A DNA stretch of 64,000 bases from the NCBI RefSeq assembly GCF_900005765.1, contig NC_041688.1:839341-903340 (forward strand), written 5' to 3'. Position 1 is the stretch's first letter. Each line of letters opens with the position of its first letter. Below are positions 24,401-34,300 of this stretch, piece by piece. The position numbers and the translations under genes were made by a program. The notes under the pieces were generated by a model. The model was given only the letters and a program-made list of their open reading frames with translations. It was not told the DNA's origin and did not search any database. This DNA comes from Plasmodium relictum (taxonomy: Eukaryota > Apicomplexa > Aconoidasida > Haemosporida > Plasmodiidae).

Positions 24401-25790
24401 TATCTGTTTCGTGTTTTATTTCTTCATTATATTTTTCTAATTCTTCCTCACATATTTCTAATTCTTTTTCTAATTTTGGTAATTTGTTTTTTTTTATTTC
24501 ACTCAATATTTTTTGTTTCTCTTCAATAATTTTTTTATATTGGGGAATTTTTTTTTCTTTTAATTCTTCTCTCTTAACGTATAAATTTTGCATTTTTTCT
24601 ACTATAACTAATAATTCTTTTTTTATATTTTCATCTTCAGTTGTTAACTTTTTAAATTCATTATCCGCTTTATTTTTTTTTCTTATGATATCTTCTTCTT
24701 CATTTTCTAAATTGCTCAATGCAATATTCATGTTTTTTCTTTCTTCTAATAAGTTCTTGTATTCATTATTATGATTATCTCTTTTTTCAATATAACTTTG
24801 AAGTTCCTTTTCTTTATTATGTATAACTTTACGTGATTCATATTGGTCTTTTTTATAAATAATAACATAAAGTTTGTATGTATATTTTTGTAAACAAATA
24901 TAATATTTTGCTTCTTTTTTTGGGGATGACAACTCTTTTAATTCATTATATACATGTTTTAGTCTGTTTACTTTCTCATGGTAAATTTCTTCACTTTTTT
25001 CTAATTTTTCAAAATTTTCATTAATTTTTTCAATATATATATTTGTTCCTATGATGTCTTCTAAATATTCTAATAGGCCTTCTTCATGTTTATTACCTTT
25101 TGGATTCATTTGAGCAATTTGCTCTACTTCTCCTTGTAAAATCAAGAATCGATTATTATTTAAATCTATTCCTTTTTTATATAATAAATCAACAACTTCT
25201 TTTTGATTAACTACTTTGTCATTTATTCTATATTTTGATTGATTATCTATTGTAGCTTCCCTACTAATAATGAAATTATCGTAATTTTTTTCGTTATCAT
25301 AAGTATTTTCATAATCTATTTCTTTTTCATATTCATCGTCGTCATCTTCATTAATAGTTTTAAAATAAATTGATACTTTTGTATAATTATTATTCATTGA
25401 ATATTTCGAATTATGTATAAGATCACTCAATTTATTTTGTCTTATCTTTTTTGCTCTACGACCAAATACAAAAAGCATAGCGTCAATTATATTACTTTTA
25501 CCGCTACCATTAGGTCCAACTATACAACTAAACTTTTTATAAAATGGACCGATTATTTTTATACCTGAATAACTTTTAAAATTTTCTAAAACTAATTTTT
25601 CAATTATTATTCTTTTACTACATTTTTTTATGTTATCAATACTTAAAACGTTTTCATTTTCTCCTTTTTTTTCTATTTTACATAATTCATTTTCTTTCTC
25701 TTCTGTATTTAAAATACTTAATATTTTTAAGTCGTCTTTTTGCTCTTCATTTATATAAATATTTTCATTTAATTTTCTATCATCTTTCAT
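21438..25790 (-). CDS. SMC4: Structural maintenance of chromosomes protein 4 (condensin)
   Basis: ATPase subunit of condensin, pairing with SMC2 to compact and segregate chromosomes. Single exon, 1,450 residues. The N-terminal head has LVLENFKSYSG and Walker A GPNGSGKS (92-99), followed by FVFGRRAKKIRQNKLSDLIH, the SMC4-type sequence. Two long Lys/Glu coiled-coil arms flank a hinge near residue 605 (GMLGDLGYIDKKYEKAFIIAG region). The C-terminal head carries the signature LSGGEKT (1353-1359), Walker B PIYFMDEIDA (1376-1385), and the D-loop after it. Odd feature: a Glu/Asp/Lys insert (about 1060-1200) with an acidic run and two Lys homopolymers interrupts the second arm close to the head. SMC4 rather than SMC1, 2 or 3 is judged from the N-terminal extension and the residues after Walker A. 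Confidence 0.93.
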   Translation of the reverse strand: MKDDRKLNENIYINEEQKDDLKILSILNTEEKENELCKIEKKGENENVLSIDNIKKCSKRIIIEKLVLENFKSYSGIKIIGPFYKKFSCIVGPNGSGKSNIIDAMLFVFGRRAKKIRQNKLSDLIHNSKYSMNNNYTKVSIYFKTINEDDDDEYEKEIDYENTYDNEKNYDNFIISREATIDNQSKYRINDKVVNQKEVVDLLYKKGIDLNNNRFLILQGEVEQIAQMNPKGNKHEEGLLEYLEDIIGTNIYIEKINENFEKLEKSEEIYHEKVNRLKHVYNELKELSSPKKEAKYYICLQKYTYKLYVIIYKKDQYESRKVIHNKEKELQSYIEKRDNHNNEYKNLLEERKNMNIALSNLENEEEDIIRKKNKADNEFKKLTTEDENIKKELLVIVEKMQNLYVKREELKEKKIPQYKKIIEEKQKILSEIKKNKLPKLEKELEICEEELEKYNEEIKHETDKINTIYSNEEKKLAPLQNSYDILIKSISECTNKCNIIEKKQKEYLSHIENLKYLQSKILNELKEKDIQSKHMIKLDEEKKKVLKEKQNDLNQLEKNIEKLNDKLIQENVKYESIKKEVITDKTKSKLHEFIYNLKKTKIKGIHGMLGDLGYIDKKYEKAFIIAGNNCSDFIVVENPNDAVMLFEEVRKENLGRVNVLSLSILEKNLLNVMIKNEENYKPILPNVHRLIDFIKFKNEKYKICFYFALKETLLANNLDEAHVIGYSHKRRVVTLGGELIENDGRICGGGIDKYLKGNTSGIKTSEYDENDLLTSEKIIKELNKNLEEKRKQKNILVSDIKDLNIFIEDNECKLEIAKKRIDNYKKQLKDIDDQLQNSETPELTKEEEKELKSLKELIEEKNNEKSKIEIVLKAQENKVKKYHEELQNVGGEKKKHLRSKYINSERQLNILKDEIEKHNNEEVNALANLEKSDKDIVKFTEEIEEYEANEKELENELKNIETKGCEVYEEIEKLTQNLNELQIKIEENQKKKQQIDESISKKDLENVDILYKIEHIEKEIEQLKTKNKHYELKINEYMELIKESDKIIQENLICDIRRNELLKKKKKKKEEKGENKGETKENEEEKDRDSEKDDEEEEDEEDEEDEEEEDEEDEEDEEEDEEDEEEEDEEDEEDEENKEDDNINSNKNENNGEDYKVLCDINSEHSKKRKLSDNNSSKISKEKKKKKKKLEDDDELRALEDIFCDNKEFNEIENEYDNINLGDEELELLNKKDIESKLENKLHILEKKAPNLKIFQDYNLKLYDYKKRRKDVNKAKKEKDKIKKVYDTLCNKRREEFLKAFNIISVKLKEMYQMIAIGGDAELEIIDSSEIFNEGILFSVRPPKKSWKHIQNLSGGEKTLSSLALVFALHYFKPNPIYFMDEIDAALDFKNVSIISHYIKTKTSDAQFIVISLRNQMFELCDRMIGIYKTNDITKCITLNPNKFQEEKKY
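22380..22515 (-). repeat. Acidic GAA/GAT repeat in SMC4
   Basis: The minus strand encodes an almost unbroken Glu/Asp tract of about 45 residues as GAA/GAT/GAG codons; the plus strand is therefore nearly pure pyrimidine apart from A in the CAT triplets. Confidence 0.9.
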
Positions 25791-26184
25791 TTTTGTTATT
25801 TTTTTTTTTAAAATACATACATTTGTTAATATATACTTTTTTAATTAAAAAAAATTTATGTGTACTTGTCTAATATGCTAAACACCTTCTTTTTAAATAT
25901 TTTATAATAATTCTAAAATAAATACATTGGCTTATTAATCTAATTTTTTTTTTTTTTTTTTTAAATGTATTATAGAACTTTTAAATAATTTATTATATTT
26001 TTTAAATCATTATAATTGCATTATACTTTTATTTTTTTTTTTTTTATTTATTTGTTTATTATTATTATTATTTTTTTTTTTTTTTTTTGTTAATCAAAAA
26101 TTTCCCATTTGTATTATTTTCTACATATTTACAAATAGAAATATTTTTATATTTATTTATATTTTCTTCATTATAATTTTTTGT

Positions 26185-26190
26185 GTGCAC
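26185..26190. promoter_or_regulatory. GTGCAC word, candidate ApiAP2 site
   Basis: GTGCAC sits about 395 bp upstream of the SMC4 start, just before a (TA)n tract. It is a known ApiAP2 binding word; occurrence by chance is possible. Confidence 0.25.
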
Positions 26191-26196
26191 CTTTTA

Positions 26197-26198
<2 letters not shown>

Positions 26199-26236
<38 letters not shown>
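26199..26236. repeat. (TA)n microsatellite
   Basis: About 19 TA dinucleotides in the SMC4 / alpha-SNAP divergent region. Confidence 0.9.
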
Positions 26237-26238
<2 letters not shown>

Positions 26239-27810
26239 CATACTCATATTTTTAAATAGTATTTTCTTTAATTTTTTATATAAAATAACTAAAATATAGT
26301 TCTCTTTTTCTGGTAAAACTTAAAAACATATGCATTAATATATGTAAATTTTTTATATTATCCTTTTGTATTTTATTGTCTCCTAATTTCTTAAATGTTC
26401 TTACCAGTTTCCTTTTCTAATATATTTTTTATTTTTATTTACATCTGAAAACTTAAAAAAAAAAAACAAATATGCAAGATTTTATTCATATTTAAGTTAA
26501 TATTTTAAATATTTTTTAAATTAAAAAAAATAAAAAAAAATCAAATAATTAAAAAAAATTAATTTAATATATTGTATATTAATAGTTTTGTTTTTAATAA
26601 TTATTAATTTTTTAATAAATTTTTTTTTTTCTTTTTTTATGAAAAATATATCTAATGGTACATTTAAATTTTATATCATTTATTTTATATAAAGGGTTAA
26701 GTTTTTAAAGATTACGAAAGGGTTAATAAATAAAAAAAAAAAGAAGATTCAAATAGATAATATAGTTCCAAATTTTTATTATAACTTAAAAATACATAAA
26801 AGTATTGTATATTTATAAAAAAAAAAAAATAACATTTCTCATGAATTTCAAAATTTTTTATATACATATTTTTTTTGTATTTTTCAAATTAACTAGCAGT
26901 ATTTTAAACGTCTAATTTATTTACTTGAAACCCAGAATCATATTAAAAAAAAAATAAAATAAATAAATAAACAATTTTCCAATAATTTTATGTCTAATTT
27001 TTTTTTTATTTAAATATTTTCATCCTAATTATCTTTATTTTTTTTTCATTATTCAATTTGTATTTAAATATATTTTCTGGTTCTTTGATATCAAAATAAT
27101 ACAATTGGCATTTAAATTTTATCTTAATAACAATACTTATAATTTTTATGAAATTCTATAAGATATATGTTTTCATTCTTCGATTTATATTTTATTTTAT
27201 GATAATATGAGAAAGAATATCAAAAATTATTTGAAAGTGAAAAATAAAGATATGTGTATGAGTAAACCTAAAAGAATTAAAAGTAATTTTTCTTTTTATA
27301 CAAGTTAAAAAGTAAAAAAAACAATAAATAAACTTTTTAATTATATAAAATATTCATATTAAAAGTATAATGAAAGTATATTTCCTAATATACTTTTTTA
27401 ATCATATTTTTTCTAATAGTAAAATGATACTCAATTTTTCTTTATGCACTTTTTTTATATTTTACCTTTTTTTTAATGGAATATTAAAATATGAGAAAAT
27501 AAAATTTACCGTATCAAAAAATAACACAAATGAAAAAATAGTGGTATAAGCATATAATAAAATGAAAAAAACAAAAATGTAATAGAATTTAGAAATTTAA
27601 AACAAATCTAAAAACATTAGAGGTGTATACATAAATAAAAAAAAAAAAAAAATTGCATAAAGAAATAATGAGTAAAAAACAATATCATCATTTTTTTTCT
27701 TAAATAGTTTATTTTTGAATTATCCATTTATAAAAAATGAATATCTCCCTATGAAGTTATAAAAATTGCATAATGCTATATTTATTCAAACTAATTTTTA
27801 TAGTTTTTAT

Positions 27811-27813
<3 letters not shown>

Positions 27814-27855
<42 letters not shown>
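27814..27855. repeat. (TA)n microsatellite
   Basis: About 21 TA dinucleotides in the SMC4 / alpha-SNAP divergent region. Confidence 0.9.
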
Positions 27856-27859
<4 letters not shown>

Positions 27860-28608
27860 ACAGATACTAATCCTGATGTACAAAAATTCAAAAATTTTTA
27901 TCATAATTATTTTATTTTATTTTTCTATTTTACTCCTTTTTTCTTTTTCTAATATATTTTCCTAAGATACAATAGAATATGTTTTTAATAATTTTTTTTA
28001 ATTATAATTTCATAAATATTCCTAAATAAATTATTCTATTTTCCCCAAAAAACAAAAAAAAAAAAAGACTCAAAAATATTAATATTTTTCAATAATTAAA
28101 TGAGAAAAATGAGTTTTGTTTTGTAAAAAAAATACCATATTTTTTTTGTAATTTTACAATTGCCATTTTTTTTTTTTATTAGCATCTCCTAATATAAACG
28201 GTAAAAACTATTTTATTTTTTATTTGAAAATAAAAAAATTAATTGATAAAAAACATAAGGAAAAATACGATTTAAATTTTCTCAGGATGTGTTACATTAT
28301 AATTTATGCTCAACAATTCATAATTCTCATATAATAATTAGAGATTTTATTTTATTTTATTCTTTTTTTTGATATCCTTCAAAAAATGAGAAAGGTTTCA
28401 ATATTTTAATTTTAAAACGTATAAGGAAAATTGTTCTAAATTTATGTATATGTATTTAGTTTGTAATATATAATTAAGATATTTTATACTATACTTTTTT
28501 AGTTCATTAGATATATTTTGAATATTTTTCAAAAGAAAATATAATTATAATACTATATATTTTAGTCATACTATTTTAATAAAAAAAAAAAATACAGAAA
28601 AAAATATT

Positions 28609-28614
28609 CATGCA
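28609..28614. promoter_or_regulatory. CATGCA/TGCATG word, candidate ApiAP2 site
   Basis: The minus strand reads TGCATG, a known ApiAP2 word, about 475 bp before the alpha-SNAP start codon. Weak evidence on its own. Confidence 0.18.
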
Positions 28615-29088
28615 TAAATTTCGCACATAATGAAATTATTTGAAATATAAAGGTGCCTTTATTTTGAAAAGAACAAACATATGATGGTATATATTCTTAA
28701 TATTAAAAAAAAAAAAGTGAAAAACAAAAAAAAAAAAAATAAAGTAAAATTATAAAAAATAAGCAAAATATAACTACTTTTTAAGGAAATTGTTAGTTTA
28801 AAATATAAAAAAAAAAAAAAATTAAATAAATTAAAATAATATATACTTATAGAGAAACAAACAAAAAAAAAAAACCAGAAAAAAAAAAAAATACTTATAT
28901 ATAGTAGTATATATAAAAAAAAAGAAATTACACATAAGGAAAATATATATGGTAAAAAAATAGGTGATAGGTTATAATCAGGATAGTATTTTATTTTCTA
29001 TATATATAACTTTTTGTTATTTGTTTTTGATAATATTAGTATTATCAATTTTTTTTTTTATATTTATTGTATATGTTAAATTTTGAAA

Positions 29089-30554
29089 ATGGAGAATGAA
29101 GCAAAAGAACTAGAGAAAAAAGCCGAGCAGTTAAAGAAGAAAGGTTTTTTTGCTTCTTTTTTTGGAAATGATAATATTGATGAAATTATAAATTGTTACA
29201 ATATGGCTGCTAATAAATATAAATTATCTCATAAATGTTAAACTAATTTTTATAAATAAACATAAAAATGTATTTTAATATTAATACTTCAATGTAACAA
29301 CATGAATTGTTTAATATTAACTATAAGAAATTTTTGCATAATTATGTAAAAATTTTACTTCTATTTTATTATAATGTGTGTTTTTATTTTATAACGTTTT
29401 ATTAAATGTTTTTATATATTTATTTATTTACTTATTTATATATATTTATTTGTTTGATTAATTATTTTATTATATTTATTTTTATTTTTTTTTTTTTGTT
29501 ATTTCATAAAATTTCCACTTATAGGGAAGGAAGCCTGCAATTGTATCTTAAAAAATGCAAATTTACACAAAAAAAATAACGAAACAAGTTATTGTGCTAA
29601 TGCATATCTAGAAGCAGGAAATATAGCTAAAAAATATGATAAAATAGGTTAGTAATGTTTCCATTATCATTAATTTGATTTTACTTATTCAAATAAAGTT
29701 ATTTTAACATTAACACTATTCACATTCTATTAATTTGCCTTTATTTTTTTAGAAGCTATAAAATATATTGAAGAAGCAGTTAATTTGTATGCAGCTCTTG
29801 GTCGATTCTCTAATTGCGGTAAATGCGAGAAAAATGTCGCAGAAATCTATGAAGATTTATGTGATTATGTTAATGCATCAAAATATTATAAAAAAGCCGC
29901 GTATTATTTTGAAATGGACGAATATTCAAAGTAATAATTTAACTATTACAAAAAGGAGAAAAAACAAATGAAGAAAAAAAATTTTTTTTTAAATATCTAA
30001 TTATCCAATTTTTTAATATATCCTTTTTTTTTTTAGATCTGTTTATACTCAGTGTATTGTAAAATATGCTGAGCTAAATTCTCAATACAATCATGAATAT
30101 GAAGAAGCTATATCTGTAAAAAAAAAAGATATATAAATAATATATAATAATTCACATATATATATATATATATATTTTATTTTAGATATTTGAAAAAGAA
30201 GCAGAAAAAGCATTAAAAAGTACACTATTACAATATGGTGCAAGGGATTATTATATAAAAGCAGGAATATTACATATTGTAATAGGTGATTTAGTTAATG
30301 CTAAAATTTCAATAGATAAATATTGCATGAGTGATCCTCGCTTTTTAAATTCAAGAGAGAAAAAGTTCCTAGATAGTATTATTGAAGCAGTTACTGAACA
30401 AAATGTAGAATATTTTGAGGAAACAGTTCATGAATATGATCGTATAACAAAATTAGACAATTGGAAAGTTCATTTTCTTTATAATATAAAATCAAAATTA
30501 AATTTAGATCCGAATGTAGAATTAACAGCGGATGGTAATGTAGACTTAACTTAA
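29089..30554 (+). CDS. Alpha-SNAP (soluble NSF attachment protein)
   Basis: Adaptor that recruits the NSF ATPase to SNARE complexes and drives their disassembly after membrane fusion. Five exons, 29089-29236, 29525-29647, 29753-29930, 30037-30115 and 30186-30554, give 298 residues, the normal alpha-SNAP length. The TPR-like helical layers are recognisable throughout: KWKEACNCILKNANLH, AYLEAGNIAKKYDKIEAIK, LYAALGRFSNCGKCEKNVAE, LCDYVNASKYYKKAAYYFEM, and the C-terminal TEQNVEYFEETVHEYDRIT followed by LDNW, the family's conserved end that contacts NSF. The final residues are the short acidic/polar VDLT. Two donors are of the less common GTTAAA and GTTAGT form, but frame and homology across the joins support them. 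The N-terminal start is fixed by EAKELEKKAEQ, which matches the family's opening helix. Confidence 0.93.
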
Positions 30555-31387
30555 TTTTTGCAAAAATCGGACAAAAATAATTAAAAGTAAAAAGGGAAAT
30601 TGTACTGTTAAGGAAAAACTAAAAAATACAAAAAAAAAAAAAAAAGTAAAAAGAATAAAAAAGATGTACATCCTTAAAAATAGATATATTTTAAATGATA
30701 TAAATTAAAAATGGAAAAGCATATAATAAAAGAATACTACAAAAAATGAAGATTCTTATCTTTATTTTATTTTATTTTTTTTTATATACTGAAGCAAACA
30801 ATTTTATTTTAATACAAAAGTACATCATAATTCCTTTTTTCATCCCATTTTTTCATTTTAAAAATTTTTTTTATAATGTTTCTTTTTGTATTTATATAAT
30901 TTTTTTTTTAATTTTCTTTTTTTTTTAATACCTTAAAAACTTTTAATTAATATATTTATAATTTTAAAAATTTTATATTTTTTTTCTACTTAAAAGTTCA
31001 CAAAAAAAAAAAAAAAAATTAAGAAAAAGCGCAACGATGATATTACTCATATATTTTCCAAAAAAAAATGTAAAAAAACACTACAAAAAAAATTTTTTAA
31101 AAATATACAAAAAAAAAAAAAAATAGAAATTTTCATTGTTTTTACTTTTTATTTAAAAAAATTATGAATTATTATATTCATCTAATGACATTCAATAAAA
31201 GAAAATGGAAAAAAAAGGAAGATTGGAAAATAAAGAGTGAATAAAAATATAAAGTAAAAATAAAAATTTATTGACAAAATAAATAAATAATTTTAGAGTA
31301 TTAACAAGAAAAAAAAAAAAAAAATTGAATTAAAACAATTAAAATTTTTTTTTTTTTTTATTATATAATAGAAAAAAATGTTTTTGC
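30555..31387. other. Convergent intergenic region, 833 bp
   Basis: Lies between the 3' ends of alpha-SNAP and the giant low-complexity gene. A short hydrophobic frame at 30746-30928 is T-run translation and is not supported as a gene. Otherwise A and T runs only. Confidence 0.6.
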
Positions 31388-34300
31388 TTATACATTTTTA
31401 ACATATGTCTTTTCCTTTTGTTGCTCTATTTCATTTTGTTTCAACATTTCTATGTAAATCTGTTGTTGCTCTTTTATCTTTAAAAGTCCTTGTTGTATAA
31501 TTATTTGTTCTTGTAATTTCTTTTTTAAATCTTCATTGTTTCTTTTACTACTTTCTATCTGGTTTTCAATTTCATCTAAATCTTTGCATGAAGTAAAATT
31601 CTTATAATTAGTGTCGCTAATATTGCTGCTTAAAACAGTATTGGATAAAGTACTTTTACCAAAATTTTCCAAATTTTTATATTTAGGTGATTTAGCTTCT
31701 TTATTTAGATTCCTTTTGTTATCAATATTATTTAAATCAGTTCCTTTTTTTTTATCGGAAAAAATTTCTGAAGTATAATTTTTACATGATACAGGTGTAC
31801 ATAAAAATTTTTTGTCAGACATGCCACTTAAACGATTATATGAAGAATCTAAACCTTTTTTTGGATCTTCTACTAAAGTACTTACTTTTTTTTTTTTGTT
31901 CTCATTAGTAGAAGACGGAATTTTTTTCATATAATAATTGGGATCATAATTTTCTTGAATTTCTATAGTATTTCTTAAATACTTTGATCCTGAATTGCTA
32001 AATGCTTTTTTTGAAGATGTGTTATTTCTTGATGAATTCATAAAATTAAATGAATCGTTTTTTTTATCTGAATTATTCACAGTAGTATCCTTTTCACTTT
32101 TTAATTTTTCTTGTATTACATTTTTAACCTCAGAATTAATTAAAGGAATTATTTTATTTTCAACTACATCTCCGTATGTTTTTATTATTTTTTGTTTATT
32201 ATTTTTACATTGTCTAGTAGGAAATTTGAATATATTGTTATCTTTAGATAAAGATGCATCTAAATTATTTTTTTTTGAATTATCAAAATCGATTAAGTTT
32301 AGTGGACTATGCTTACTTTTTTCAAATTTTACATTTAATAAATCATCTATTTTATTATGATTGTTAAATTCTTTCTCATCTTTTGTAGATTTATTACAAA
32401 AAGGAATTTTATTATTATTAATGCCAATAATATTATTAGTTTTCTTTTCTTCTTCCTCTTCTTCTTCTTCATCTTCATCTTCTTCCTCATCTTCATCTTC
32501 TTCCTCATCTTCATCTTCTTCATCTTCATCTTCTTCATCTTCATCATCTTCCTCATCTTCATCATCTTCCTCGTCTTCATCTTCATCTTCTTCATCTTCC
32601 TCATCTTCATCTTCTTCATCTTCCTCATCTTCATCTTCTTCATCTTCCTCATCTTCATCTTCTTCATCTTCCTCATCTTCATCTTCTTCATCTTCATCTT
32701 CATCTTCTTCTACATCTTCTTCCTCTTTCTCTTCCTTCTTTATCATTATCTGTTTCTTTTCTTCTATTTCATCCTCATTTACAACTTCGCTACTTTCTTC
32801 TTTTTCTTCGCCGTTATCATCATCATCTGAGTCTTCAAATTCATCTATATTTTCTTTTTCTTTCTCATTTATTTGATATATTTGATCATTTCTATTTAAC
32901 TTATTAATATCTTTTTTTTCATCTACTTGGTCTTTTTTTATGTATATATTTTCACTTGTTCCTTTCCTATTGTCTTTCATTGTCTCAAAATTTCTTTCTA
33001 CATTTTCATAATATTCATGATTTTTTTTTACGTCAAATGGAAAATTATTCACATAATCTGATGGAGACTCTGAATTTTTATTTTTTAAAACTTTTTTATT
33101 CAATAAATTTTCTTTAAGTGGTATATTAAAACCTTCAAACTTTTTATAAATTAAATCATCTTTTGTATTTTGTTTAAATAATTCATCTTTTTGTAATTCA
33201 TTTACAAAGTAATTTCCACATACTTCTTTATTTATAAACAAGTTATCTTTATATTCTCCATTTAATTCAACAACAGGTTGCAATTTATTATAAATTATTT
33301 GATTGATATTTTTCTCATTAGTTTCTTGATTACATAAGACATCTGAATTTTTAAAAAGTTCATTGAAGGTTTGCTCTCTTACGTATTCATTGGGCGTGTC
33401 GATTTGAATATTACTTTGAAAATTATTTTTTATATATAAATTTTGATTATCCATTTGTTTTTTACTTTTTGATAATCTACCTGAATGGTTTACAGAAAAT
33501 CTATCGGATATATCTGTTGAATATTGATCAGAATAAGTTTCATTTTTATTTTTTTCTAAAATATTTTTATCCATTTTAAAAATTTTATTGTTGCTATTTT
33601 CATATATGAAGTTACTTTTATTTGTTACAAAATCATTTTGGTTTATCTCCTGATGCTCAAAATTCTTATTATTATTAATATTATTATTATTGCTGCTAGT
33701 AATATTATTATTACTATTATTAATATTATTACCACTATTATTATTATAATCATTATTACTAAAAAAAATGTTATTATTTGCATTTGCTTCAAATAAATTT
33801 GATACATTATTATTAGCATTATTACCCTCACAAAATTTTATTTCATCTTGTTTAGTTAGTGAAATGTTATGATATTTCCTTTTATTGGACAATATATTAT
33901 TTTCATTACAATAACTTAAGTTATTTAGAGAATGATCCTTTAATATATTTTTCTGTTTATCTGAGGTATTATATTTATCAGAGTTTGTATTACAATTATC
34001 CTGATTATAACCCATTTCAATTTCTCCATGCTCTATTTTTTCATTGTAATTATTACTTTCTTTTTTATTTGTTAAGTAAGTAAAATTATTTATATTAAAA
34101 TTCATATTATTAGATAAAGCATTATGGTATGCATTATATAAATTATGCTTATCATAAGGAATAGATGAAAAATTGTATGACTTTCTTTTTTCTATTAAAT
34201 TAAAATTTGAAACTTTTGATCCCTTTTTATAATCAATCAATACATCAGCACGTGAATTACTGGATAAAAGAAAGCCATTTTTGTTTAAAGGAGTAGTTCT

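Larger units (their letters stand above)
25791..29088. other. Divergent intergenic region, 3.3 kb
   Basis: The longest gap in the window, separating the starts of SMC4 (leftward) and alpha-SNAP (rightward). It carries (TA)n runs at 26199-26236 and 27814-27855, a GTGCAC word at 26185-26190, a CATGCA word at 28609-28614 and two AAAGGGTTAA words 26 bp apart at 26691 and 26717. I find no coding frame with a plausible composition and no visible structured RNA, though its length would allow a non-coding transcript. Confidence 0.55.

Noticed and set aside
26691-26726. Two AAAGGGTTAA words resembling the telomere repeat GGGTTYA
   Set aside because: Only two, not tandem, and the second half does not match the Plasmodium telomere unit; not an internal telomere tract.
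30746-30928. 60-residue hydrophobic frame starting with a signal-like peptide
   Set aside because: T-run composition, placed in a convergent 3' region, no homology visible.
32357-32876. Two long plus-strand frames of poly-Ser and poly-Phe/Ile
   Set aside because: Antisense and shifted-frame shadows of the Asp/Glu repeat in the giant minus-strand gene.
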